64,000 nt of DNA from Saururus chinensis (taxonomy: Eukaryota; Streptophyta; Magnoliopsida; Piperales; Saururaceae): the NCBI GenBank assembly GCA_035235625.1, contig CP141145.1, positions 24,058,563 through 24,122,562 on the forward strand. Reading direction: 5' to 3'. A model generated the notes under the pieces. The model worked only from the letters and a program-made list of their open reading frames with translations, did not search any database and was not told the DNA's origin. Shown here piece by piece: positions 47,181 to 60,240 of this stretch; positions within the stretch are counted from its first letter, which is position 1; the number at the start of each line of letters is the position of its first letter. The position numbers and the translations under genes are program-made.

Positions 47181-47780
47181 TTTAAAATAAATAAAAATTT
47201 TAACCCTAATAGGTTAGATTTGGGTTGTCAAATTAAACTTGAATAGTTATTCGAGTCGGATTTGAGTTTACTATTTCTTAAATGTTATCAAGTTCAAATT
47301 TGGTAAAACCAGACCTAAATCCAACTTGGTGACATCCCTTACCCGAACCCAACTCAGTAGCATCCCAAGTCACATCTATTAACCCGAGACACATGATATA
47401 TGAGACTGATACGATCCAGGCCAAAATTTAGAGGTATTTTAGGTAATAAAAAAATTATGCTATGGGGAACATATAATATTATTATTCTCTTAAAATATTT
47501 CAAACCTAGTATTTCATACCCTGATAAAGAAGAAAAGCGCACATATCAAACGAATCATTTAATAAATGAAAAAAACCACCCAAATTTGACCATGATCTTG
47601 CGATGCTTAATAAATTAATCGTTAATTTGATAAATATTTTTTAAAATATTATAATTTTCCGTACTTTATTTAGCGTGGGGATCAGACTGCTTGCTGTGTG
47701 ATCACGTGGGATCTTGTTTCATTGTCTCTGACTTAAAAGTGGCGGTGTGGTGGTCTTTAGTCAATCACATGCTTTCTTGT
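47181..47780. other. No gene; relic of the CGGGT-ended repeat family
   Basis: From about 47205 to 47365 there are AACCCTAATAGGTTAGATTT and TTGGTGACATCCCTT motifs of the same family as 7841-8166. The remainder is AT-rich without features. Confidence 0.4.
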
Positions 47781-48972
47781 GTGATTATGACCCACATGAT
47801 CCACTTTTACACTTACAATTGTCACTTACAATTGTTACTAAAGGGTATGTTTGATTTCGTGGTAAAGACGAGTTAGGGGCTGCTTGGGTATTAGAATTTT
47901 TATGGGTGTGATTATGTCCCATATGATCCACTTTTTCGGTAATAATTACTACCAAATAAATTGTAGTAATTTAGGTGTTAAATTTTTTGAAATAAAAGTA
48001 ATTTTTTTAAAATTAATTTTAAGAAATTACCATATTATACTTGGTAATAAAAAATATTTAAAATAAATTCGAATGTCGTATTAAATCTAATTTAAAATTT
48101 TAAAATTAAAAACAAACTTAAAGGATATGTCAGTTTTTTGTACTACTATTTCATAAATTTGACCTCTATCAAACAAAATCTCATAAGATTAGGTAATTTT
48201 AAAATTTTAAAGTAAGCTCTACTTATATGACACATTTTTTAAAACTTAAATCGATATAAAAAATAATAATAAAATCTATTATTTCGAAACTAGGGCTAAG
48301 AGCTGAAATTGATAAAATCACCTTATGAGGTTATTTAGTGATTTTGGCTCGAAATGACTTAAAATTAATTTTAAGGTAAAATATTTTAATTTCGCCCGCT
48401 TTCTATACACAAACATGATTCCAATAACTTAGAGTTGAAATTAGGGTAAAATCTATAAAATCTTACCAAAATTTTACACACAAACAACCCCTTAGAATGT
48501 GCTCGCATTTTAAGATGATGTAATACAGATGCTTTGAGGGATTCATTTATGAGTTCTATTACTTGTATCATGATGTATATAGATATATTATACAAATATT
48601 CTATTACATGTATCATTATGTATACAGATATGCTATATATGTAGTTTTCAAGCATCCAAACCAAGGAATTACTTTTGGTATTCTGTGTGTGGTATAATCA
48701 AAACTGTAATTAATTAACTTAAGGGTAATGTACTTTATATGAAGCAGAATTCCACACACTACAAATTTAAGCACAACAGTGATAACTTATTAATGTATCT
48801 TGCACATTTTTTTGAGCTTGAGACTTTGTCAACCTTCTACATGGATGGGACTTTCTTCTAGGAGTAAATTCTATAAGTAAATTATTTATACCATCTACTT
48901 CTCTTACATGTATAGTCTGTATGCAAATGCTGCTTCAGCTTGGCCAAAGTAGATGGAAACTCACCATAAATA

Positions 48973-51610
48973 TTACTCAGTAAAATGTGGTTTAGCAACC
49001 ACACTGAGATTCGACGCCTTTAGCATTGTGAGGCCAAACACGTCTCCCAAATCTAAATCTTTAGGCTCAACTCCACTTGGAAGCTCCCAATCAAAACTGT
49101 GAAGAAGCTGTGCAAGAGCTAGATGCACACTCGCCTCTGCAAATGTCATTCCAGGGCATATTCTCCTCCCAATTCCAAAGGGAATGAGCTCAAAATCCTG
49201 TCCCCTGTAGTGAATAGAACTGCCGACGAATCTCTCAGGTACAAAAACCTCCGGGTCCTCATAACGAGTTGGATCCCGATTTATAGCCCATGCATTGAAG
49301 ATGAACCTCGTTTTAGGAGGAATTCTATACCCTTTTATGCTGACTTCTTCCATGGATTCTCGTGGAAGCAGAAGTGGCAGTGGAGGATGTAGACGGAGAG
49401 TTTCCTTGATCACAGCTTTTAAGTAATGCATGTTAGGTATATCACTCTCCATAACCCATTTCCTTTCTCCCATTACGCTTCTGACTTCCGCTTGAGCATT
49501 CCTAAGCAGCCTTGTATTCAACATTAGTTCTGTCATCCCCCATTCCAGTGTCACGGCTGATGTGTCTGTCCCTGCACTGAACATGTCCTGATAATAGATA
49601 GCATTCAAAGGTCAAATGAGTTTCAAGCATAGCTGATGATTTTTATGGGTTTTTGCACTTGAATATTATCTTCGGAATGAAGAAAATTTAGAACTTAAAA
49701 TAAAAAAATTCTTCTAAACCCTGACCACGGTCATCAACAGTTCTTAGTGCCGAGAAAAGACACTGGCCACAGCTGCTGTACGTGAGCCACCCTTTCCCTC
49801 CTTTATGAAACGAGATGTACTTCTTGTATTATTGAAAAAGTGATATTTAAAAAACAAACGCATCTATTTGCACCTCAGTGCCCTATTTTACTCATATAGT
49901 GTTATCGGGGCATTGAAATAATTATTAGGGTATATATAGACATTTTAGAAAAATAATTTTTTCCTTACAATAAATGTTTCATTTGCTTAACTGTTAACTA
50001 TTTTCTTCTCTTACACAATTTTTATGTATATTTCTCTGAAAATATCTTTTAATAGCTTTTTCTAAGTGCTAATTAAAAAAAGTAATTTAAAATTTTTTTA
50101 AGTGATACAAGATAGCTTTAATATTTAACTTTTTCAAAAATAGACTAATTTGAGGATGGAGGGACTAATAAAGTGTATAGGAGTATTATCTTATGATAAG
50201 TAAGCTTATCTTGGTAAAAGTTTATTACTCCTGTTACATCCTTATATCTTTTAAGATATCTTCTCATTTATAAGTGCATCCATCGTTAAGATCTAGGCGG
50301 GGGCACGTACTAGTAGAGGTCAATAACATATCCTGGAGGATAGGTGGGAGGATCACCCTATCCTAACAGTGAGTTTAACAGTAGTGTTGCAGTCTGTGAT
50401 TGGTACAACTGACGCACCCGGCGGCACGGCCAGGAGTAGACCCAGGTGCCTCTTCAAACCGGCACAGTACTCACTGGATTGGCTGACAGGGTTTAGAAAT
50501 CAAGCGGGTATTCATAAAACAAAGAAAAATGTTTACGTGACTTTAAAAAACGTACCTAAAAAGTCTACTTCATCTTTCAATATCATTAAATGGTCCAGTG
50601 ATTAGAAGACGAAGTAGACTTTTTAACGTCACGTTAACATTCCTATAAAACAAAAAGAGACAAAGACGTACCAGAATTAGAGCCTTGACATTATCCATGG
50701 TTAAGGCCACGTCAAAGCTGCCATTCTTCTGTATGTCTAGCAATATGTCCAGGACTCTTTTCTCAGTAGTCGCTCTCTTGGGATCAAGATGCTCCTCAAT
50801 CAATTTATCAAAGAGCACATCGAAACGCTTAAATAGTCTCCCAATTTTTTGATTCAACCCAGTGATGGAGTTAATCCATTCCAAGGCAGGAAAGAAGTCT
50901 GCCACGATGAAACCCCCCACCGTGACTTCTAACTCTTCTAGCATACTATGGAACCCATATGTTTCATACTCGCCACCTTCAGAAAAAATCCGCCCAAACG
51001 CGGCCTTGCATACGAGATCGTTGGCATAGGACCCAATCTTTTCACTTAGATTTACAGGTTTGGGATATGATGATCCAACTCGTTTAACTAGACGAGCAAT
51101 CCCTTCTCGCCGAAGTTGGCTAAAAGATTGGACTCTTTTCGCACTGAACAGCTCCTGTGTGCAGATCTTCCTAACTTGCCTCCAGTAGTGACCGTAGGGT
51201 GAGATGGCTATGTCAGTGCGGCTGTAGGTTAAGACTTTCGTAGAGGAGAGTTTAGGTCTGTTTGAAAGAACAAGATCGTGGTTCTTCACCGCTTCTTTCG
51301 CTATCTCAGCAGACGAGATGACAATGGTTGGTACCTGGCCGAGTTGCAGGTGCATGATGGGCCCGAATCTCTGTGCAAGGTTGCGGAGGGAGAGATGGGG
51401 CATGCTGCCCAGCTGGTGGAGGTTGCCGATGATTGGTAGACCTCGTGGGCCTGGTGGAAGTGAAACGTCGTTGTAGCGTTTCCCAGTCTGCTTCTTGAAT
51501 AGCTGCCATAGCAGCAGCGCCAGCAGAGATGCAACGAGGAAGGAAAAGAAAAGGGTGAGGACAGACTCGTCTTTCATGGAACCTTGCAACAGACCCATGG
51601 ATATTGCCAT
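48973..51610 (-). CDS. Cytochrome P450, CYP71 family
   Basis: Two exons, 51610-50672 and 49587-48973, in phase 0 (CTG|GTACGT donor, ATCAG|GAC acceptor; intron 1,084 bp), encode 517 residues. A membrane anchor lies at about 18-36, the hinge PPGP at 52-55, I-helix AGTDTS at 318-323, ETLR at 375-378, PERF at 430-433, and the heme loop FGIGRRICPG at 450-459 with Cys 457. WRQVRKICTQELFSAKRVQS and RGLPIIGNLHQLG are typical of CYP71. These ER monooxygenases act on terpenoids, alkaloids and phenolics; the subfamily and substrate cannot be read here. A TATA box (TATAAAG, minus strand) is at 51693-51687, about 80 bp upstream. The gene looks fully intact. It lies 36 kb from the alkaloid gene pair and in one copy of a tandem duplication, and the other copy lacks it. 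Confidence 0.93.
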
Positions 51611-51686
51611 GCTGCAGATTTTGTTTCTGCCTCAGGTTCTGCAAGAGCATGAGATCGGATGCATGAATTAAGGATCAAATAAATCC

Positions 51687-51693
51687 CTTTATA
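51687..51693 (-). promoter_or_regulatory. TATA box of the CYP71 gene
   Basis: TATAAAG on the minus strand in the context GGCTATAAAGGGATTT, 77-83 bp upstream of the start codon. The homology with copy B of the duplication resumes only 26 bp further upstream (51719). Confidence 0.65.
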
Positions 51694-51854
51694 GCCAGGT
51701 CTGTTGCTTCTATGGGTGATGTGGCCGCCGTCCTGATTGACTCACATTGCTCAACAAGTCCTATCTAATATTTTAGTAGTCTTAAATTGATTGGGGCCTT
51801 AGCAGTGTTGTGGCCTAGTTAAAACTAACGCATAAAATTTCTTGATTTTTTTTT

Positions 51855-53437
51855 GGGATGTCAATAAATTGAGCTGTCTCGTTAAGTAGGCTTGACTCAT
51901 TTTAATTCGATTTAAGCTAGACTTGAATTAAGTTTAGCTTGAACTTAATTCTAGCTCGAATAAGCTTAAGTTAAGTTCGAGCATACCCGTTCTCGACTCG
52001 ACTGGATTCGGCTCAAATAAAATTCAACTCTACTCAGTTCGTGCTCGAGTTCAAATATAATTTTAAAATTATATATAAATAATACATATATAAAATAAAT
52101 AACACACATATATGTATATTTTATATTAATATAATTAATAATTTAAATATATATTTATGACATACTCCCTCTATCATAGATTGATATTTTTATTTGGTTA
52201 GTTCATTTTGAAAATTGAAATGGAGTTATTAATCTAGGATGGATGAAGTATATAAAAATGTATATTATCACATAAATGTACCAAAATTATGTATCATATA
52301 TGATATATGAAACCCGTTTATAAGAATAGAGGTTCACTCATGATTGCGTGAGCCCAGACATCTTGTGCCTTCAGATTTTGATCCAACAACACACAAAACT
52401 CAGGGGTAGGCTGGTTTATGTCCCCTTGTGCCATCGGATCTTAAGCTGATAGCTCATGATACCTTGGCTAACATTGACGTGCGTGAGCCCAAACTCATAA
52501 TTTTTTTTATGATATATATCCGTATTAAATTTTAATGAATGTATAATTTCTATGTATGATATATATTTTTAAAAAATAAAAATATTAAAGATACATATAC
52601 AAATATACTCTTTATATCCCAAATTAATAGCTCTAATTAGTTTTCCAAGATGAACTAAAATTAGTTCAATTGAAGAACCAAATACAACTATTAATATATA
52701 ATGGAGGGTAAACATTATATCATACTATTATACTCAAAAACTCTTCTAAAAGAAGCATGACACTAGGGGGACTAATCTTAGTTTATAAAATAATGATTAG
52801 AATATTCTTTTAAAAGTTGAAACATAACATAGGACTTGTCGTAGCTTACAGAATATTTTTCTTTTTACATGTAATTAGAATTTTTTTAAAGGCATATTAA
52901 AGCTAAAGAATAATTCTTTTATGAGTGATTTATAAACATGCGAAAAAAAAGAAACGAAGAAGTAGATGGTAATGCTGCCTAAATGAGTATCTATTTTCTG
53001 CATCTTTTTTAGTGATTATATGCACATAAAGGGAGGAAAATAGTAATGCTATTTTTTTAGCATATGTAACTAAAACTCATTTATCATAATTTTCTTCTTT
53101 CCTAGTGACTATAGTTAGATGCTCGAGGTATTGTTGTAATACTTGTTGAAGTATATTTATTAATATTTAATACTAAAATCATCTTAGTATGTGTGATACT
53201 TCATATAGTTTAGATTTAACATATATATAATTTATTTATTTAGTTCAAAACCAATTCGAGCCTAGGCTTATGATTTACATATTACAGTTCGCGCTTGAGC
53301 AGGCTTTGGATTTTTAATTCGAGCAGATCTAAAGCTAAAAATTTTGAGCTTGTTCGAGCTTTGAGTTGAGCTTCAGTAGTTCAAGTTCAAGCTGAGCAAG
53401 CCCAATACTCAGCTCAGCTCGGCTTGTTAAAACCCCT
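51855..53437. mobile_element. Non-autonomous hAT-like element (copy A)
   Basis: Left end GGGATGTCAATAAATTGAG; right end, reversed, AGGGGTTTTAACAAGCCGAG. The GAGCTCGAG-rich subterminal words are typical of a widespread plant family. The same element at 55833-59689 shows a probable 8-bp target duplication. Stowaway-type MITEs are nested at 52165-52248 (TA flanks) and about 52606-52710. No transposase. Confidence 0.75.
52165..52248. mobile_element. Stowaway MITE nested in the hAT-like element
   Basis: 84 bp between TA dinucleotides, ends CTCCCTCTATCATAGATT and, reversed, CTTCATCCATCCTAGATT. A decayed version is present at the same place in copy B. Confidence 0.65.
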
Positions 53438-53630
53438 ACTTGCATTGTTTGGTATCCCCAACACATATTTTGGCATGCACTGTGCCTAAACTTGTGTAAA
53501 GATAGGCATTAGGACTAAATTCATTGAAGAAAATAATTGAACCAATGATGGTTGCCTTGAATCTCTAAAATTTTCAAGTGTGAAAGCTCCCTTTGTTTTG
53601 ATAATTGTAAGAAGGAAAAAGTTACTATGA

Positions 53631-54183
53631 CACTACAAAAAAATTTGTCAATTCTATCATTGTTGATATACCTTTTCGCCACTAAATATAATAGTGAATG
53701 ATAGTTGACTGTTACAATTGACCACGTAGCTGTATCAGTCATCGTTTGATCATCAGTAATGGCTATAGGGCATTTAGCAACTGCTAAGATGTCACTAAAA
53801 GTCTCATTGAGCCATGGCTATGAGAAACTACCGCTAAAACAGGTTTTCAGCAACGACATAAACAGTTGCAAAAAGAAAAGATATAATGACAGTTCAATGG
53901 ACCGCAACTGAAAAGCTACTTTTAACGACGACCTTAATGACCTTTAGCGACGATGCTGACTATCGCTAAAGGATTTCAAAATTTTTAAAAAATACTCTAT
54001 CGACAATCAAGATAGTCGCTCGATGTAAAAAAAAAAATTTAGAAATCCGAAGCCAGTATAGATATGGAAACATTCAAAATCACTAGTCCAATATCTTCCA
54101 CATGGCAAGCTAGATGCAATAGGGAATAACCTTGAAGACATGCCTCTGCTTCTCTCCACCTCCTCCATATTGTAGGTGTAATG
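53631..54183. mobile_element. CACTA terminus, cut by the duplication boundary (copy A)
   Basis: Begins CACTACAAAAAAATTTGTCA and is followed by subterminal words such as TTTAGCGACGATGCTGACTA and CATCGCTAAAGG-type repeats. The other end is missing, because copy A of the segmental duplication ends here. Confidence 0.65.
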
Positions 54184-55417
54184 TCTTATGTTATACCTTT
54201 ATGTGATTATGACCCACATGATCCACTTTTTCACTGACAATTGTTACCAAATAAAGGGTATGTTTGATTTCGTGGTTAAGACAAGTTAGGGGCTACTTGG
54301 GTATTATAATTTTTTTGGGTGTGATTATGTCCCATATGATCCACTTTTCCCGTGATAATTATTACCAAATAAAAGGTAGCAATTTGGGTGTTGAATTTGT
54401 TAGAAAAAAAGTAGATTTTTTTAAAATTAATTTTAAAAATTTATCATATTATAGTTGGTAATAAAAAATTTAAAAATAAATTCAGATGTCTCATTAAATC
54501 TAATTTAAAAATTTTAAATTAATATTATTCTCTCTACCAAACTTAGTTATGTACGTTTTTTGTACTACTACATTCTTAAATTCGAGCTCTATCAAACAAA
54601 ATTACACAAGTTAGGTAATTTTGAATTTTTAAAGTAGGTTCTACTTATATGACACACTTCTTGAGGCTTAAATCGATATAAGAAGTAACCGTTGAAAAAT
54701 AATAGAATATATGATTTCAAAACTGGGGCTAGGAGCTGAAATCGACGAAATCACCTTATGAGGTTATTTAGTGATTCCGTCTCGAAACGGCTTAAAATAA
54801 ACTTTTAGGTAAAATATTTTAATTTTGCTCACTTTTTATACACAAAAACGATTCCAATAATTTGAGTCAAAATTAGCACAAAATCTATAAAATCTTACAT
54901 AACTTTTATACACAAACAGCCCCTTAGAATGTGATATGGTTGGCATTTTAAGATGATGTTATATAGATGTTTTGAGGGATTCATTTGTGAGTTCTATTGC
55001 TTGTATCATGATGTATATAGATATATTATACAAATGTTCTATTACATGTATCAAGATGTATACGAATATGCTACATATGTAGTTTTCAAGCATCCAAATG
55101 AAGTAATTACTTTTGGTATTCTGCGTGTGGTATTATCAAAAGTGTAATTAATTAACCTAAGGGTAATGTACTTTATATGCAGCAGATTTCCACACATCGT
55201 CTACAAATTTAAGCACAACAGTGATAACTTATTAATGTATCTTGCACATTTTTTTGAGCTTGAGACTTTGTCAACCTTCTACATTGATAAACTTTCTTCT
55301 AGGAGTAAATTCCACGAGTAGATTATTTATACCATCTACTTCTCTTACATGTACAGTCTGTATGCAAATGCTGCTTCAGCTTGGCCAAAGTAGATGGAAA
55401 CTCACCATAAATATTAA

Positions 55418-55641
55418 GTATTCTAAAATTAGTTTATTTTAAAAATAACTAATATGTTTAATATGAGTCACACTTATATGTTTAAATAAATGCATATTTG
55501 TGGAGAACTATATGTAAAAAAATAATTATGTAAATTGTATGGACCTACCCATATTAATCTCATATAACTTTAAAAATATTATTTTTAATATAACAAAAAC
55601 TTAACTTTTCAAAGAAGTTGGGTTTAAAGTATTTTTAATAT
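55418..55641. repeat. Inverted piece of the 24667-25380 hAT family filling the P450 gap
   Basis: Read in reverse complement it follows 24888-25095 closely: AACTTCTTTGAAAAGTTAAG, TTTTTAAAGTTATATGAGAT, AGTTCTCCACAAATATGCAT and AAAATAAACTAATTTTAGA. It lacks the family's ends. Confidence 0.8.
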
Positions 55642-56205
55642 TGTGGCCGCCGTCATGATTGACTCCCACGGCTCAACAAGTCCTCTGTGATAATACTATT
55701 ATGTGGCTCATGTTTTTGTAGTCCTAAAATGATTGGTGGCTCACAGTGGTCCTAAAACTCACGCGTAAAATTTTATGACTTTTTATTTTTTTATACAAAT
55801 ATATTTTTTATTAAATTATTTAACTTGTTTAGGGATGTTAATGAATTGAGTTGTCTCGTTAAGCATCGTTAAGCAGGCTCGACTCGGCTCAAACTAAGCT
55901 CGACTTGAATTAGGCTCGGCTCAAACTTGATTCAAGCTCGAATAGGCTTGAGCCGAGTTCGAGCATACCCTTTCTCGACTCGGCTATGCTTGAATAAAAC
56001 TCAAACTCGATTCTACTCGGTTCGTGCTCGAATATAATTTTATAATAATACATATATAAAATAAATAACACATATATATGATATATTTATTTGATTAGTT
56101 CATTTTAAAAAATGAAATGCAGTTCTTAATCTAGGATATATGGAGTATATAAAAAGACATACAATCACATAAATGTATCAAAACCATGTATCATATATGA
56201 CGTAA

Positions 56206-58796
56206 GATTTCGGACCTTAACTCGATTTAATTTGGATTTAATTGTTATTGTGTTGTTTTGTTCTAATTAGGTGGTTTGTCTTGTTTTGGGGTTAAAGATG
56301 GTTAATGAAGGTTTTAATCAAGTTTTTATTCATTTTATTGGTTTTTATGCTAAACAAAATTTATCCATTTTTTTTTGGAATTTTATGGGATTTTTTCTTA
56401 AAATTAGGGTGTGGGTCCTATGTGGGCCCCATGTTCATGTTTGAGTGGTAAGGGTCTCACAAGACCCTAAATTGTACTTATTTTATGATTAAAGAGTTTT
56501 AGAAATTCTTAAATCTATTTTAGCCTTAAAATGAGCAAAATTTCCTACTTAAAGTGTTAAATTTTATTTCTACCCCAACTTTCAATATTTTTACCCCCAA
56601 TGACTTACTATAAATAGAAAATCTCAATCTCATTCCTAATTGGGAAAGAACTAAGATTTGGAGGCTGAGAAGCCCTAAACCTTATTCCAAAAGAGGAAAA
56701 GTTGATTTAGGTATGTTTAAGCCTTAATCTTTCATTAATCTTTTCGATTCTCCTTAATCTTTCTTAATCCCATCTTTTTCAATGATGATTTGTGTTTTAC
56801 CCTATTAAAAATGATGTTTTTTATCTCTATTTCAAACCCTAATTTAGGGATTTTTGTTTTTAAGCAAAGAAAGCCCTAGATCTAATGAGGTATTAACTAA
56901 ACCCTAACTTTAGGTAGGGATTTGTGAAGATTGAAGCTTTGATTTTTGGACCAAAAGTTCATTGAAAGTAAGGGTTTTCTTCTAAAATGGGTTTATATTT
57001 TGGATTTGTGATTTGGAATGATTTATTTGAGATTAGCTTAATGTCATGCTTTAATGGTGGGTTAAGTAAAACATGTTCTTTTAGTAATTTCCTTTTTACT
57101 TAGTTTAGAAATGACTAGATCTATCATGTCTTAAGCTTATATTTCAATATTATGATGTTTAGAAGTGATATTGGGATGCTCTTGTCAATTTTGAGTATTT
57201 CCAGTTTTGGGTTTGCAAGGTTGAAGACGAACCATATTTGAATTGTCTAGGGCATTCAAATGGCTAGCATTCGAAAGGTTGTCTGACCGATCGAACGGCT
57301 AGGCGTTCGAATGGCCATCTGGCCAATCCAACGGCCAAATGGTAGATTCGCCATCTTGAGTATTTTGTCCATTTCCATGCTCATCTTCTTAAATATCATT
57401 TATTATGATTATGATGAGTTATTTTTACTTTGAAATTCTACTATGAAGACATGAATATTATCTTGAAAGATATGGTGTTATTCAAGTATGAAATTGGATA
57501 CATGTTGAAAGATTTTAGCATGTTAACCTCCTTAAACTAAATTTATGTTTGATTATTCTCAATGTTTTATCCACGATTCCAGCAAGTTTAAATTGTGAGG
57601 ATGGGCATGTATACTTACACATGTTGTGCTAGTTATGGGTGAACAATATTTCCATGTCTAGCTTAATTGTAGTGATGATCATACTTACCTAAGTCTAGCA
57701 TGAAGTTGTAGTTGACTTGGACTTGTGTTTTTTGAGGTTTTCACTGAACTTTATCCATGATTTCAATAAGAGGGAACCTTAATCAGAAGCTTATCGATTC
57801 GATTTTACGTCTGAAAGGACAAGGTTTTACGTCCAATGGATAAGGTTTTTTACGGCCCTTTGAGGATGAGTTTTCCTCCCCGAGTTGAGAAGAGCAATAA
57901 TGCTATAAGGAGATTAAATTGTTGAGACATCTGGACCCTGAGAATCCAGGTTGTTTTGTCCGAGTGCACTAGCTTACCAAGGGGTATCTTCCTTGTAAGG
58001 GATTTTACCCAAACTGCTCGGTTCCTTAGGACTTTCTAATTGGGGATTGTCCGGAGTGAGCAGGGATTGCTTATGCTTCAGCCGATTATGCAGGGTTATT
58101 TTTTCTATGGATGAGACATTCATTATATATTGAGACTGCATGTGTATGTGCTATGTTGCTGATTAAACGGTTGTTGTGTATAGATGTGGGAGCTTGTATT
58201 ACACATGTAGGCGATGAACTTATTTGCATGCTATGTAGGATAATGTGTGCTTAAGACACTCTTATGCAGAATGAACGTATGCATTGATAATGGATTATGA
58301 ATGACATGATATTGTGACATGTCATGCGGAATGATATGCAGGATGAATGTATGCATTGAGATTGGATCATGAATGAGATGATATTATGATGTGCCATGTG
58401 GAATGGTATGCATGATGAATATATGCATTGAGAATGGATCATGAATGATATGATATTATAATATGCCATGTGGAATGGTATGTAGGTGATATGTTAATGA
58501 TATCATGAGTATGTGTATATGATGAGTAAGTCATGATATAATGATGTACATGTTATGTGAGTGTCTCATGATAATTGGATGTGTTTATGTGATGAAATCT
58601 ATGTCAAATATCTGTGATGATTTTGAATTTATCCTCTCATAGTATAAAAACATTACTAAGTATTTCTACTCACCCCTCTTTCTTGTATGTTTTTGTTTTG
58701 GGGCTGCATGGTGTGATATGCAGGTGATCAGGATTCTTTGTATGAGGAGCAGGTGGTGGACGATTTGGCATAGGAGAGGAGCCTAGGACTCCTCAT
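56206..58796. mobile_element. Probable solo LTR or LTR-like insertion (fossil)
   Basis: About 2.6 kb absent from copy A, starting TGACGTAAG and ending ACTCCTCA, with a CTATAAATAG box near 56610 followed by leader-like sequence. No coding domains are seen. A target duplication was not found, so the ends are uncertain. It postdates the segmental duplication if A shows the original state. Confidence 0.45.
58262..58490. repeat. 72-bp tandem repeat, about three copies
   Basis: The unit holds GTATGCATTGAGAATGGATC, ATGAATGATATGATATTAT and ATGCCATGTGGAATGGTATG. It lies inside the LTR-like insertion. Confidence 0.85.
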
Positions 58797-59883
58797 TAAA
58801 TTATAATGAATGTATAATTTCTATGTATGATATATATATTTTTAAAATAAAATATTAAAGACACATATACAAATGTACTCTTTCTATCCCAAATTAATAG
58901 CTTGAATTGGATTTTCAAGATGAACTTAAATTAGTTCAATTGAAGGACCAAATGAAGCCATTAACATATAACAGAGGTCAACATGATATCACACTATTAT
59001 ACTAAAAAACTCTTCTAAAAGAAGCATGACACTAGGGGGACTAATCTTAGTTTATAAAATAATGATTAGAATATTCTTTTAAAAGTTGAAGCATGACACA
59101 TGACTAGTCTTAGCTTATAGAATATTTCTCTTTTTATATGTACTTAGAATTTTTTAAAGGCATACTAAGGCCAAAGAATAATTCTTTTATGAGTGATTTA
59201 TAAGCATGTGAAAAAAAGTGACGAAGAAGTAGAGGGTAATGCTGCCTAAGTGAGTTTCTATTTTCAGCATCCTTTTTAGTGAATATATGCACATAAAGGG
59301 AGGAAAATAGTAATGTTATTTTTTTTTAGCATATGTAACTAGAACTCATTTATCATAATTTTCTTCTTTCCTAGTGACTATAGTCAGATGTTTGAGGTGT
59401 TTTTGTTATACTTGTTAAAGTGTATTTATTAATATTTAATACTGAAATCATCTTAGTATGTGTTATACTTCATATAGTTTAGATTAATAGTTTATTTTTT
59501 TAGTTCGAGCCTAGGCTCATGTTTTGCTTATTACAGTTCACGCTCGAGCAAGCTTTGGATTTCTAATTCGAGTAGAGCTTGAGCTAAAAATTTTGAGCTT
59601 GTTTGAGCTTCAAGATGAGCTTAATTAGTAGTTCAAGTTCAAGCCGAGCAAGCCCAATACTTGACTCAGCTCAGCTCGTTAACACCCCTACTTGCATTGT
59701 TTGATGTCCCCAACACATATTTTGGCATATGTTGTGCCTAAACTTGTGTAAAGATAGACATGCAGACTTAATTCATTGAAGAAAATAATTGAACCAATGA
59801 TGGTCACCTTGAATCTCTAAGAATTTTCAAGTGTGAAAGCACTTTTTGTTTTGATAATTGTAAGAAGGAAAAAGCTAGTATGA

Positions 59884-60240
59884 CACTACAAATTTTTTTG
59901 TCAATTCCGTCATTATTGATATACCTTGTCGCCATTAAATATAATAGTGATTAATAGTTGACCATTGTAATTGACCGTGTCGTTGTATCAGTAGTCATTT
60001 GATCAATAGTAATGGCTATAGGGCATTTAACTACTGCTAAACCGTCACTAAAAGTCTCATTGAGTGATGGCTATAAGAAACTGCCGCTGAAACTAGGTTT
60101 TTAGCCATGACTTAAACAGTTTTAAAAAAAGATATAATGACAGTTCAATGGACCGCAACTGAAATGCTACTTTCAGCAACGGTTTTAATGACCTTTAGCG
60201 ATGGTGCTGACCATCGCTAAAGGATTTAAAATTTTTTTTA
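59884..60240. mobile_element. CACTA terminus (copy B)
   Basis: Begins CACTACAAATTTTTTTGTCA; it is the counterpart of 53631 onward, with the same CATCGCTAAAGG subterminal words. Motifs of this style reappear at 62785-63010, which might be the far side of the same element, but no GTAGTG end was found there. Confidence 0.6.

Larger units (their letters stand above)
47781..54183. repeat. Segmental duplication, copy A (contains the CYP71 gene)
   Basis: Collinear with 54203-60450 in the same orientation. Matching blocks include GTGATTATGACCCACATGAT (start), AGTAGATGGAAACTCACCAT, TGTGGCCGCCGTC, the hAT ends, GAAGCATGACACTAGGGGGA and CACATGGCAAGCTAGATGCA (end). There are many small differences, so it is not recent. 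Confidence 0.9.
55833..59689. mobile_element. Non-autonomous hAT-like element (copy B) with a nested insertion
   Basis: Left end AGGGATGTTAATGAATTGAG; right end, reversed, AGGGGTGTTAACGAGCTGAG. ACTTGTTT (55825-55832) and ACTTGCAT (59690-59697) flank it as a decayed 8-bp target duplication. About 2.6 kb of LTR-like sequence sits inside. Because copy A carries the same element at the same place, it was present before the segmental duplication. Confidence 0.8.

Noticed and set aside
50369-50605. Plus-strand frame inside the CYP71 intron
   Set aside because: It has no domain, overlaps the exon 1 border and has no splice context.
51301-51650. Minus-strand frames overlapping CYP71 exon 1 in other phases
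   Set aside because: They are shadows of the real frame, which carries all P450 motifs.
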